From CBDBND01 sp965262665 (GTDB taxonomy: Bacteria > Pseudomonadota > Alphaproteobacteria > Rhodospirillales > Rhodospirillaceae), in assembly GCA_965262665.1 (NCBI GenBank), contig CBDHFR010000004.1, forward strand, positions 1,178,001 to 1,242,000: DNA of 64,000 nt, written 5' to 3'. Every line of letters begins with the position of its first letter. Position 1 is the stretch's first letter. A model generated the notes under the pieces. That model was not told the origin of the DNA. It saw nothing but the letters and a program-made list of their open reading frames with translations, and searched no databases. The translations under genes were made by a program, and so were the position numbers. Positions 27,455 through 35,810 of this stretch are shown here, in pieces.

Positions 27455-28084
27455 GTGCCTACGATATCGTCGGAGCCACCGCAAGGCTGCCAACTTTGCC
27501 CGCGCCTGGTCGATTTTCGTAAAGCCAATCGAAAGGATCATCCCGATTGGCACAATGCGCCGGTTCCGTCTTTCGGTCCCAATGATTGTACTTTTTTGGT
27601 GGTCGGGCTGGCGCCAGGCTTACAGGGCGCCAACAGAACGGGCCGGCCATTCACCGGTGATTATGCCGGTGATCTTCTCTATCCCACATTGATCAAATAC
27701 GGTTTTGCCAAAGGCTCTTATGGTCGTTCCGCCGACGACGGATTGCGTTTAACCCGCTGCCGTATCACCAATGCGGTGCGCTGCGTCCCGCCGCAAAATA
27801 AACCTGTAGGTGCTGAACAAAAAGCCTGCCGAAGTTTTCTTGCTGATGAAATTGCGGGTCTACCAAATCTCAAAACCATTTTGGCCTTGGGCCGCATCGC
27901 CCACGACGCTGTGCTGGCAACGCTGGCGCTCAAAAAAGCGGCTTACCCCTTCATCCACGGCGCCAAACACCCTCTGCCGGGCGATATTATGCTGACCGAC
28001 AGTTATCACTGTTCCCGCTATAACTTGAACACCGGTCGCCTTACGGCAGAGATGTTCGAAGCCGTGTTTGTATCGATCAGGTAG
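27455..28084 (+). CDS. family 5 uracil-DNA glycosylase (UdgB-like)
   Basis: 209 residues from GTG 27455. An N-terminal Cys pair CQLCPRL plus later Cys residues fit the 4Fe-4S cluster of family 4/5 UDGs. Motif A reads GLAPGLQGANRTGRPFTGDYAG, as in family 5. The second motif is DSYHCSRYNLNTGRLT, where most members have His-Pro-Ser, so the Pro is Cys here. Removes uracil, and in this family also hypoxanthine, from DNA. Confidence 0.88.
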   Translation: MPTISSEPPQGCQLCPRLVDFRKANRKDHPDWHNAPVPSFGPNDCTFLVVGLAPGLQGANRTGRPFTGDYAGDLLYPTLIKYGFAKGSYGRSADDGLRLTRCRITNAVRCVPPQNKPVGAEQKACRSFLADEIAGLPNLKTILALGRIAHDAVLATLALKKAAYPFIHGAKHPLPGDIMLTDSYHCSRYNLNTGRLTAEMFEAVFVSIR

Positions 28085-28107
28085 CCGGGCCAACCGGAGT
28101 GCATCCG

Positions 28108-28659
28108 CTATTTAGGCAGATTTGCCTCAACGGCTGATACCAATTCCTTACTCAACGGTTCGACACGACTGGGGAAAGCCTCCACCAGCGACCCATCCGG
28201 CGCCACGAGGTATTTGTGAAAATTCCAGCTGGGGGCGTTAGACGCGCCCTTCTCTTCCGCCGCCCATTGATAGAACGGATGTGCGCTGCCGCCTTTCACC
28301 ACTTCTTTGGCGGTCAACGGAAAATCCACGTCAAAATTGGCTTCGCAGAAATCCTTGATCTCTTCCGCGGTACCAGGCTCTTGGGCGCCAAAGTCATTGG
28401 AAGGCACTCCGAGCACCACGAGACCCTTGTCCCGGTATTCGGTCCATAGGCTCTGCAAGCCTTCGTATTGCGGCGTGTAACCACAGAAAGATGCCGTGTT
28501 TACCACCAAAACCGCTTTCCCTTTGTATTGGGACATGGGCAGGTCGCCGCCTTCAATCGCATCAAAGGAAAAATCGTGGGCTGACTCGGCCATGGCTGGG
28601 AAAGCTCCTATTGCGAATACGGCGGCAACGCTTGTCGCCGTCAGTGTGCGTTGGGTCAT
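28108..28659 (-). CDS. exported glutathione peroxidase-like protein
   Basis: 183 residues with a signal peptide (cleavage expected after FPAMA) and a thioredoxin-fold domain. Peroxidatic Cys C59 lies in NTASFCGYTPQYEGLQ, and C105 in the IKDFCEANF position is the probable resolving Cys, so it is likely thioredoxin- rather than glutathione-dependent. Conserved APSWNFHKYLV carries the active-site Trp and Asn. It converges with the UDG gene (23 bp apart). Confidence 0.92.
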   Translation of the reverse strand: MTQRTLTATSVAAVFAIGAFPAMAESAHDFSFDAIEGGDLPMSQYKGKAVLVVNTASFCGYTPQYEGLQSLWTEYRDKGLVVLGVPSNDFGAQEPGTAEEIKDFCEANFDVDFPLTAKEVVKGGSAHPFYQWAAEEKGASNAPSWNFHKYLVAPDGSLVEAFPSRVEPLSKELVSAVEANLPK

Positions 28660-28777
28660 TATGGGTTCCTCTCCGAAATTCGATCAGCGGACTGTGAACG
28701 GGTGTACACTCAGGGATATCGTTTGCCAGTGTCGCCAATCAAACTGGGTCTGACAAGAGAACCTTACGAGAAAAACC

Positions 28778-29809
28778 ATGCCTGAAGACCATCTCGAAGC
28801 TTCGCCTGCTCCCCAAACGACCATCCTTCGGATCACAGGGCAGCTGCTGCCGGCCCGTTGCATCGCCATAGCGGCTGAACTGGGCCTCGCCGACCAGCTT
28901 GCGGAACAGCCTCTAAGAGCCGAAGAACTGGCTGAAAAATGCGGTGTTCACGGACCGTCGCTCTTTCGCATGCTACGGTTTCTCGCCTCCATTGGCATCT
29001 TTCATCAAGATGACAACGGTACCTTTCGCAATACGGTGCTGTCTGAGGTCCTCAGGCGTGATGTGGAGGGGTCTATTTTTCCCCTGGTCCGCCAAGGCTG
29101 GCAGGACGTGGCGTGGGATGCCTATCGCGTTCTTCCCGAGGGCATGCGCACTGGCGAACCCGCGTATACTCTGGCCCACGGCCAAGCCTTTTTTGACCAT
29201 CTGGCCAGTCATCCCGAATTGGGCACTATGTTTGACGCGTCTATGGCTCTGATGTCCGGCCCAGAGAACAACGTTATTGCCACCACCTACCCATTCGGAG
29301 AGGCCACAACGGTGATGGATATTGGCGGCGGCCAGGGCGGTTTACTGGCAGCTATATTGTCCAGTCACGAAAACTTGTCAGGGATCCTATTTGATCAAGC
29401 GCAGGTGATCGAACACCCCGACACATTGATCGATGCCGGTTTAGAAGGACGCTTTGACTGTGTCGCCGGAAACTTCTTTGAGTCAGTCCCCATTGGATCG
29501 GATATCTACCTGCTAAAACGAATTTTGCACGATTGGAGCGATGAAGACGCGATCAAGATTTTAACGAGTGTTCGAAAAGCGCTCAGCGCCGAGGCCAGGG
29601 TTGCCGTCATCGATGCGGTTATCAAACCGGGCAACCATGCCGACCCCAACAAATATTTGGATTTGGGCATTATGACGCTGTTGAAAGGCCGTGAACGGAC
29701 CGCCGAGGAATTTGAGGCCTTGTTCTCGTCCGCGGGTCTGCAACTGCTGCGCATATTGCCCACGCCCGCGCCGTCAACCATGTCCATAGTCGAGGGGGCG
29801 TTGGCTTAA
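28778..29809 (+). CDS. SAM-dependent O-methyltransferase (plant-OMT/hydroxyindole type)
   Basis: 343 residues: an N-terminal winged-helix dimerisation domain (LTEKCGVHGPSLFRMLRFLAS-like segment, about residues 10-90) and a C-terminal Rossmann domain with the SAM-binding motif VMDIGGGQGGLLAAIL and LKRILHDWSDEDAIKIL, where the His is the usual catalytic base of this fold. Substrate is unknown. It is divergent from the peroxidase gene and convergent with the YedY-like gene, 9 bp apart. Confidence 0.9.
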   Translation: MPEDHLEASPAPQTTILRITGQLLPARCIAIAAELGLADQLAEQPLRAEELAEKCGVHGPSLFRMLRFLASIGIFHQDDNGTFRNTVLSEVLRRDVEGSIFPLVRQGWQDVAWDAYRVLPEGMRTGEPAYTLAHGQAFFDHLASHPELGTMFDASMALMSGPENNVIATTYPFGEATTVMDIGGGQGGLLAAILSSHENLSGILFDQAQVIEHPDTLIDAGLEGRFDCVAGNFFESVPIGSDIYLLKRILHDWSDEDAIKILTSVRKALSAEARVAVIDAVIKPGNHADPNKYLDLGIMTLLKGRERTAEEFEALFSSAGLQLLRILPTPAPSTMSIVEGALA

Positions 29810-29818
29810 CGCGTTATC

Positions 29819-30391
29819 TTAGCCATAACGCTGTTCTTTCCAGGGATCACCGACTGCGTGATAACCCCGCGCTTCCCAATAACCTGGCGCATCCTTGTCC
29901 ATAAACGTGATGTGGCGTAGCCACTTCGCCGATTTCCAAAAATACAATCTCGGAATGACCAGCCGCACCGGACCGCCGTGCTCCCGGGTTAGGGGCGCTC
30001 GGTTCCACGTGTGCGCCAGCAAGACATCGTCATCGGTAAACCAGGATAAAGGCACATTCGTGCTGTACCCGTCATAACTGCGTATCATGAGAAAGGCTGC
30101 ATTGGCTTTGGGTTGCACCACATCGAGCAAATGTCTTGCGCTGACGCCTTTCCACCGGTTGTCATACCGTGACCATGTGGTGACACAAAGAATATCCGTC
30201 GTGATTTCCGTTTGGGGCTGGGCCATCAAGTCCTCCCAGCTCCATCTGAACGGCTGTGATATTTGGCCTGCCGCGGTAAAGCTCCAATCTTGCGGGCGCA
30301 TATTGGGTTGGTTGCCGAGATCGAGAACCGGGAAATCTTTCACCAGATGTTGGCCCGGCGGGAGACGGTCCTTTTTCCGATCGCCGGACAA
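29819..30391 (-). CDS. YedY/YuiH-like molybdopterin-dependent oxidoreductase, N-terminus uncertain
   Basis: 190 residues from TTG 30391. The sulfite-oxidase fold is recognisable: DRLPPGQHLVKDFPVLDLG, DILCVTTWSRYDNRWKGVS (Mo-ligand Cys), YDGYSTNVPL and GGPVRLVIPRLYFWKSAKW. It has no signal peptide. Upstream of the TTG, the same frame still encodes KLIRTKEQWAKDGRALTG, which resembles the usual family N-terminus, yet that stretch has no start codon. The nearest ATG (30462) is in another frame, joined at a short A run near 30443-30449. Either translation starts at the weak TTG, or one base is missing. Confidence 0.8.
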   Translation of the reverse strand: MSGDRKKDRLPPGQHLVKDFPVLDLGNQPNMRPQDWSFTAAGQISQPFRWSWEDLMAQPQTEITTDILCVTTWSRYDNRWKGVSARHLLDVVQPKANAAFLMIRSYDGYSTNVPLSWFTDDDVLLAHTWNRAPLTREHGGPVRLVIPRLYFWKSAKWLRHITFMDKDAPGYWEARGYHAVGDPWKEQRYG

Positions 30392-30473
30392 TCCTGTGAG
30401 TGCGCGGCCGTCCTTAGCCCACTGTTCCTTGGTCCGGATGAGTTTTCTTTGCCGGAATCCATACCCGAAACCG

Positions 30474-30947
30474 TTAACCTTTGTTCCTTAGAACACGAGC
30501 TTTCTGGCGGTTCCAGTCCCGTTCCTTTATGGTTTCGCGCCGGTCAATGTTGGTTTTGCCTCGGGCCAATCCCAGCTTCAACTTGGCGATGCCACGGTCA
30601 TTGAAGTACAGAGCCAGCGGCACGAGAGTCATACCTTTGCGGGCCACTTCCGCACCTAATTTTTCGACTTCGCGCCGGTGAAGGAGCAACTTACGCTTAC
30701 GCTTTGGCTCATGGCCAAAATGTTTAGCCCCTTCGTATTCAGGGATATATGCGTTTATCAGATATAAATCACCGTTTTCAGGAACTGCATAAGACTCCTG
30801 AATATTGCCGCGGCCAAGGCGCAACGATTTGACCTCGGTTCCCGTCAAAACAAGACCAGCCTCAACCGTCTCTTCGGTTTTGTAGTTATGGTGCGCTTTA
30901 CGGTTTTGGGTCACCGTACCCGTTGAGATCCATCCTGACTTGGTCAT
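30474..30947 (-). CDS. smpB: SsrA-binding protein
   Basis: Partner of tmRNA in trans-translation. 157 residues from ATG 30947; upstream open frame is not conserved. Motifs: NRKAHHNYKTEETVEAGLVL, GTEVKSLRLGRGNIQESY, INAYIPEYEGAKHFGHEPKRKRKLLLH and the C-terminal KGKTNIDRRETIKERDW-like tail. It follows dapA by 11 bp. Confidence 0.97.
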   Translation of the reverse strand: MTKSGWISTGTVTQNRKAHHNYKTEETVEAGLVLTGTEVKSLRLGRGNIQESYAVPENGDLYLINAYIPEYEGAKHFGHEPKRKRKLLLHRREVEKLGAEVARKGMTLVPLALYFNDRGIAKLKLGLARGKTNIDRRETIKERDWNRQKARVLRNKG

Positions 30948-30958
30948 GAATAAATCTC

Positions 30959-31834
30959 TTAGTCGAGAAGACCAGCATGGCGCATGGCTTCTTCGATACG
31001 GGCCATGGAGGCCGGCGACAAGGGGATCATTGGCAAGCGTGCGTCTGGGAGGCAATGCCCAAGCAGACTCAAGGCAAACTTGGTTGGAACAGGGTTGGGT
31101 TCGCAGAAGAGCGCCATATTCAAGGGATGAAGAATATCGCGGATGCGCCAAACATCCTCGAATTTGTCGTTTCGCCACGCATCGTGCATCTCTGCACTCA
31201 GTTTAGGCGCTACATTGGCGCTTACCGAAATGCACCCAAACCCGCCTTGCGCAAGATAGGCGACCGCAGTCTCATCATTGCCCGATAGCAAACAAAACTC
31301 TCGGCCGATATCTAAGCGGGTGGAAAGTGGCCGGGCCAAGTCACCGGTCGCATCCTTAGCGCCGACGATATTGGGGTGTTCGGCCAATTCAGCCATGGTG
31401 TCCACGGTCATATCAATCACGCTGCGTGGCGGTATGTTGTAAATGATAATCGGAATATCGGACGCATCAGCCACCGCAGTGAAATGCGCCCTAAGACCAG
31501 CCTTGTTTGGCTTGTTGTAATAGGGCGTGACAACAAGCGCTCCATCGGCGCCCGCTTGGGACGCATGTTTGGTAAAATCGATGGCCTCTTCGGTGGAGTT
31601 AGATCCCGTTCCCGCGATCACCGGGATACGGTCTTTAGCTACTTCGAGACACAACTCCACAACCCGCTTGTGCTCCGTGTGGGACAAGGTTGGTGACTCT
31701 CCCGTTGTACCGCACGGCACAACGGCATGCGTGCCTTGCTCGATCTGCCAGTTGACCAGGTCCTGAAATGTCTTGGCGTCGACTTCACCGTCTCGAAAAG
31801 GCGTAATCAAGGCTGTGATGGAACCAGTAAACAT
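30959..31834 (-). CDS. dapA: 4-hydroxy-tetrahydrodipicolinate synthase
   Basis: First committed step of lysine/meso-diaminopimelate synthesis. 291 residues from ATG 31834 (MFTGSITALITPFRDG). Class I aldolase motifs: PCGTTGESPTLSHTEH, PVIAGTGSNSTEEA, YYNKPNKAGL, IYNIPPRSVIDM, and VGAKDATGDL with the Schiff-base Lys. An IS21 remnant lies 131 bp upstream, between this gene and the transglycosylase gene. Confidence 0.96.
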   Translation of the reverse strand: MFTGSITALITPFRDGEVDAKTFQDLVNWQIEQGTHAVVPCGTTGESPTLSHTEHKRVVELCLEVAKDRIPVIAGTGSNSTEEAIDFTKHASQAGADGALVVTPYYNKPNKAGLRAHFTAVADASDIPIIIYNIPPRSVIDMTVDTMAELAEHPNIVGAKDATGDLARPLSTRLDIGREFCLLSGNDETAVAYLAQGGFGCISVSANVAPKLSAEMHDAWRNDKFEDVWRIRDILHPLNMALFCEPNPVPTKFALSLLGHCLPDARLPMIPLSPASMARIEEAMRHAGLLD

Positions 31835-31965
31835 GGGGTCGTGCCTCCGCGTGGGCTTTGGCCGGACCATAACCGTCGAGACGGGTCCCGGCAAGCACAC
31901 AGCAATACTGACGTTTGCCAATCACAAACGGTAACACGAAATGCTGTACAGTCACGGACCCTTTA

Positions 31966-33036
31966 CTGAGAACGGCGGTGACAAATTAGTCCACGGGAGC
32001 GGCGGGAATGTCCCGGCCGCGGGCGGCGCAAAAGTCTGCCACCTGTAGCCTTCGATCCGTTTGGGGATGGAAGGTGGGAGGATGTACTTGGTGGACCTTT
32101 ATCTAACCGTGCGACTGGCGTGCCATGTGGAAGAGCTGAGCCAGCGAGAAGCAGCAAGACGGTTTGGGCTATCGCGCGATACAGTGAAGAAGATGCTGCG
32201 GCACTCGGTGCCGCCGGGATACCGGCGCAGCGAGCCGCCGAAGCGGCCTAAGCTGGACCCGTTCACGGATATCATTGACCGCATTCTGGAAGCGGACCGC
32301 ACGGGTTCACCGTAAGCAGCGCCACACGGCAAAGCGGATATTCGAGCGACTTCGCGATGAGCATGGCTTCACCGGCGGCCAGACCATCGTCAAGGGTTAC
32401 GTCCGCGAACGGCGCCGTCGTTTGCGGGAGATGTTCGTGCCGCTGGTACATCCGCTGGTACACACCACCGCGGCCGCCCTGGTCCATGAACTGATGGAAG
32501 CGAGGGATGAGAAGCGGTTGCTGCGGTTGCAGAAGCAATTGGCAAAGGTCCGCCTGCTGATTATCGACGAACTCGGCTTCGTGCCGCTCTCAAAGACCGG
32601 CGCCGAACTCCTCTTCGAAGTGTTCAGCCAACGTTACGAACGGGGCGCAATCGTCATCACCTCGAACTTGCCGTTCGACGAATGGACGGAAATATTCGGT
32701 TCCGAGCGCCTGACCGGCGCGCTGCTCGATCGCCTGACCCACCATGTCCATATTCTGGAAATGAACGGCGACAGCTACCGGCTCAACCAGAGCCGAAGAA
32801 AACAACAAACAGCCGGCCGCAGCTGATCGGTATCTAACACCGAGGCCAGCGTTGACCCGGTGGGTACACAGGCACCGCCCACACGCCTTCGCTTCGCACA
32901 CGCGAAACGCTACGCAAAGCCGCGCGGGTCCCTCCTATGCACTACCGGGACAACCCGCAACAACGCCTTCGGCATCACATAAAATGGACTGGTTTTACGC
33001 CGCCCAACTGGGCTGATTTTGCTCCGCCGTTGACAC
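31966..33036 (+). mobile_element. IS21-family remnant with 7-bp target duplication
   Basis: Ends carry imperfect inverted repeats with ACGGCGG cores (left from 31966, right ending 33036) and are bordered by CCCTTTA direct repeats at 31959-31965 and 33037-33043. Target duplications of this size are usual for IS21 elements. At 1.07 kb it is about half of a normal IS21 because of a deletion joining istA to istB across a repeated CTGGTACA near 32445-32465. The stretch 32830-33030 holds only its right end. Confidence 0.85.
32061..32826 (+). pseudogene. istA'-'istB fusion pseudogene
   Basis: The 5' part encodes the IstA N-terminus with its HTH (LSQREAARRFGLSRDTVKKML). A frameshift near 32310 interrupts it; the next frame continues istA (KRIFERLRDEHGFTGG, YVRERRRRLREMFVPL) and then passes into the C-terminal half of the IstB ATPase (RLLIIDELGFVPLSKTGAELLFEV Walker B, IVITSNLPFDEW). 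Walker A of IstB and the DDE core of IstA are gone. Confidence 0.86.
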
Positions 33037-33059
33037 CCCTTTAGAGATCGCTCAAGACT

Positions 33060-33092
33060 TGATATTGATAAAAGCTAGTTTTATCAATATCA
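33060..33092. promoter_or_regulatory. perfect AT-rich palindrome upstream of the lytic transglycosylase gene
   Basis: TGATATTGATAAAA at 33060-33073 is followed by a 5-nt loop (GCTAG) and its exact reverse complement at 33079-33092, 13 bp before the ATG at 33106. No T tract follows and the stem is AT-only, so it resembles an operator or a 5'-UTR hairpin rather than a terminator. It lies between the IS21 remnant and the gene. Confidence 0.6.
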
Positions 33093-33105
33093 TGCGGTAG
33101 GTCTT

Positions 33106-35223
33106 ATGATCGCATCTGTCATGCGCAGCGGCTGCACAGGACTTTTGATACTCTTACTCGCTTTAGCAGACCGTTCTTCAGCGATGGCTGCAGCCCAAGT
33201 CCTGCCGCTTCCTAAGCCACCGATACCAGCGCTTGCTACGCGTACCGTTGATGTAGCGGTGTTACCCACACGCAAACCCACATACTACGGACCCTTCGGA
33301 CAAGACTACGCGTACTTATTGGAAGAAGATGACCGTGACCTATTTTCTAGATCGATTTCGTCAGCCAAATCCCGGCGATGGAATCGCGCCAGGTCTCTGG
33401 TTGTGCAAATCGACAATCCCCTGCCTAGCGAATTCATAGCCTGGCTTTACCTCAGGGAGACCGGAGCGCGAACGCCGTTCAAAGCCAGAACTGAGTTTAT
33501 AGAGACCCATGCGCACTGGCCCAACATTGAACTCATTCGGCGGCGTGCGGAAGAGGATGTCGACAAGTCCCTCTCTCCCAATGAAATCATCGCCTGGTTC
33601 GAAAAGTTTCCGCCATTGTCCGGCCAGAGCATGGTGGCCCTTGCATTGGCGCATCGTTCTGTTGGTGACGAAACACTGGCAATCTACCACGCGAAACAAG
33701 CGTGGTTGAACGGCACTTTTACGCGCGCCCAGGAACGCCGTTTCCTGCGTTCCTTTGAATCTCACTTCGACGAAGTTGATCATCAATCCCGTTTGGATCG
33801 ATTGCTATGGGATGGCCATACCAATAGTGCCCGGCGCATGGTTCGCCGCGTCTCGACCAACCAGCGCAGACTCGCCGAAGCTCGCATTGCTCTGATGACA
33901 TCGTCTTACGGTGTTGATGCGGCCATCGCCAAGGTGCCTCGGTCTTTACGCAACGATGCCGGTCTGATTTACGACCGGATTAAATGGAGACGCAAGCGCG
34001 GCCGCCACGAAAGTGCGGCGGAATTGTTGGGTGGACCTGATTTGGATCACGTCCGACCGGATCTATGGTGGCGTGAACGTCATATTTTGGCCCGCGCGGC
34101 GTTGAATGAAGGCAACATCTCAGAGGCCTACCGCATCGCGGCCGATCATAAAGCCTCCGATCCCTTGTCGGTGTCCGAAGCGGAATGGCTGGCGGGCTGG
34201 ATACAGATGCGGTTTTTGGACGATCCTGAAGCCGCACTGCCTCATTTTTACGCGGTATATGACACCGTTGAATTTCCCGTCAGTTTATCTCGAGGCGCGT
34301 ATTGGGTGGGACGTGCGCTTGAAGCGGGTGGTGATTCTGATCTTGCACGCACATGGTACGAAAAAGCCGCCGTGCACATCACCACCTATTATGGCCAGTT
34401 GGCACTTGCCAAACTCAATCCAGACGCCCCGTCCCAACTCCCGCTTGATCCCCTGCCAACAATTAGCGAGCGCAATGCCTTTCACCAGGAAGATCTCACT
34501 CGTGTGGTACGTATTTTGGCTGAGGTTGGAAATCGGGATCACCTGCGAACCTTTGTCTTGGCTGCTGCAAAAGCGTCAGGCTTTGCATCAGGACGGCATC
34601 TCGCGGCAGAAATGGTCAGCAAACTCAATCGGGCCGACCTCGGCGTTTGGGTGGGCAGACGCGCTGCACAAGATCACATCATCTTGGTCGAATACGGATT
34701 TCCGGTGCCCGGTCTTGAGTATCCCGACGAGCCGGAAAAGGCATTGCTCTTAGCGGTCACCCGTCAGGAAAGTAATTTTGACGTGGCCGCCCGCAGCCGG
34801 GCCGGAGCACGGGGCTTGATGCAACTCATGCCGGCGACAGCACGATCCGTCTCACGTCAGCTAAGGCAACGGTATGACCGCGATGCTCTCAGTATTGATG
34901 CGTCTTACAATATTAGCCTCGGCTCAAAATATTTGGGTGATCTCATCGATCAATTTGACGGGTCATACATCATGGCGGTTGCCGGTTATAACGCAGGACC
35001 GCATCGGGTGCGGCGCTGGGTCAAGGAATTTGGCGACCCGCGCAAACCAGGTGTCGATCCTATCGACTGGGTAGAACAGATCCCGTTCACGGAAACCCGC
35101 AATTACGTCCAAAGAGTTATGGAGAATCTGCAAGTTTATCGCGCCGTCCTGGCTGACAGTCAGCAACTCGCACAGACTCTACCGGCTGACTTATCCCGGC
35201 CGTCTCGTACTCTTTCCAACTGA
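33106..35223 (+). CDS. slt: soluble lytic murein transglycosylase (Slt70-like)
   Basis: Cleaves peptidoglycan glycan strands with formation of 1,6-anhydromuramyl ends. 705 residues: signal peptide (cleavage after about residue 28), a long alpha-superhelical domain (roughly 60-520), and the C-terminal SLT domain with catalytic E555 in TRQESNFDVAARSRAGARGLMQLMPATA and AVAGYNAGPHRVRRWV. Its native upstream region has been cut by an IS21 remnant 63 bp before the start, so its original promoter may be lost. It is divergent from dapA, as is common in alphaproteobacteria. Confidence 0.94.
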   Translation: MIASVMRSGCTGLLILLLALADRSSAMAAAQVLPLPKPPIPALATRTVDVAVLPTRKPTYYGPFGQDYAYLLEEDDRDLFSRSISSAKSRRWNRARSLVVQIDNPLPSEFIAWLYLRETGARTPFKARTEFIETHAHWPNIELIRRRAEEDVDKSLSPNEIIAWFEKFPPLSGQSMVALALAHRSVGDETLAIYHAKQAWLNGTFTRAQERRFLRSFESHFDEVDHQSRLDRLLWDGHTNSARRMVRRVSTNQRRLAEARIALMTSSYGVDAAIAKVPRSLRNDAGLIYDRIKWRRKRGRHESAAELLGGPDLDHVRPDLWWRERHILARAALNEGNISEAYRIAADHKASDPLSVSEAEWLAGWIQMRFLDDPEAALPHFYAVYDTVEFPVSLSRGAYWVGRALEAGGDSDLARTWYEKAAVHITTYYGQLALAKLNPDAPSQLPLDPLPTISERNAFHQEDLTRVVRILAEVGNRDHLRTFVLAAAKASGFASGRHLAAEMVSKLNRADLGVWVGRRAAQDHIILVEYGFPVPGLEYPDEPEKALLLAVTRQESNFDVAARSRAGARGLMQLMPATARSVSRQLRQRYDRDALSIDASYNISLGSKYLGDLIDQFDGSYIMAVAGYNAGPHRVRRWVKEFGDPRKPGVDPIDWVEQIPFTETRNYVQRVMENLQVYRAVLADSQQLAQTLPADLSRPSRTLSN

Positions 35224-35252
35224 CAAATTGACCGTTCGGTTCAGACATGAAA

Positions 35253-35275
35253 AAGGGCCGGATCGACCGGCCCTT
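35253..35275. terminator. bidirectional terminator between slt and bactofilin genes
   Basis: AAGGGCCGG, loop ATCGA, CCGGCCCTT forms a perfect 9-bp stem with A residues on one side and a T-rich tract (TCTCTTTTTG) on the other. It lies between two convergent genes. Confidence 0.8.
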
Positions 35276-35321
35276 CCATCTCTCTTTTTGTTCGCTCGCT
35301 TCGCGTTAGATTGAACGGACT

Positions 35322-35810
35322 TTAAGATGCCGCCGCTTGAGGCATCACATCCTGTTTCACCGGTGTTGGCCGCGCCTTACTTTGGACGGGAACCGGTTCT
35401 GGCTTTAGTGCGTCCGTTTTCGCCGCCGCTTCCACGGCAATGCGTTTGCAGTGGCCTTCCATAAAGGCGCCGGGTTCAATCGCCAGGCTTTCATGCTCAA
35501 TGTCGCCGGACATCTGCGCCGTTGACGCAAGGAACACGGATTTGGCTTTGACCTGCCCCTTAATTGATCCGTGGATGCGAACGGTTTGAGCGGTAACCTC
35601 GCCGCTGACCGAACCTTTGGTACCGACGATCAAGGCTTTACAGTTAATGTCACCATTGACGGATCCATCAACTTGGATTTCGCCGTTGCTTGAAAGATTG
35701 CCCTGTATTGCGAGGTCAATGCTAATAATTGACGGTACCGACTTTACCGGTGCTTGAGCCATTCTTGAGACCTGTCCCTGAGATTGTCGGTTAACCTTGT
35801 TCGAGAACAT
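35322..35810 (-). CDS. bactofilin
   Basis: Cytoskeletal beta-helix protein that polymerises without nucleotide and positions envelope enzymes. 162 residues: a basic N-terminal tail, a DUF583 core (about 28-128) of short beta repeats (EIQVDGSVNGDI, GSVSGEVTAQTVRIHGSIKGQVKAKS), and a Pro-rich C-terminal tail (PEPVPVQ). Its start overlaps the end of the M23 peptidase gene by 20 bp in another frame, matching the common bactofilin/M23 pairing. Confidence 0.93.
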   Translation of the reverse strand: MFSNKVNRQSQGQVSRMAQAPVKSVPSIISIDLAIQGNLSSNGEIQVDGSVNGDINCKALIVGTKGSVSGEVTAQTVRIHGSIKGQVKAKSVFLASTAQMSGDIEHESLAIEPGAFMEGHCKRIAVEAAAKTDALKPEPVPVQSKARPTPVKQDVMPQAAAS

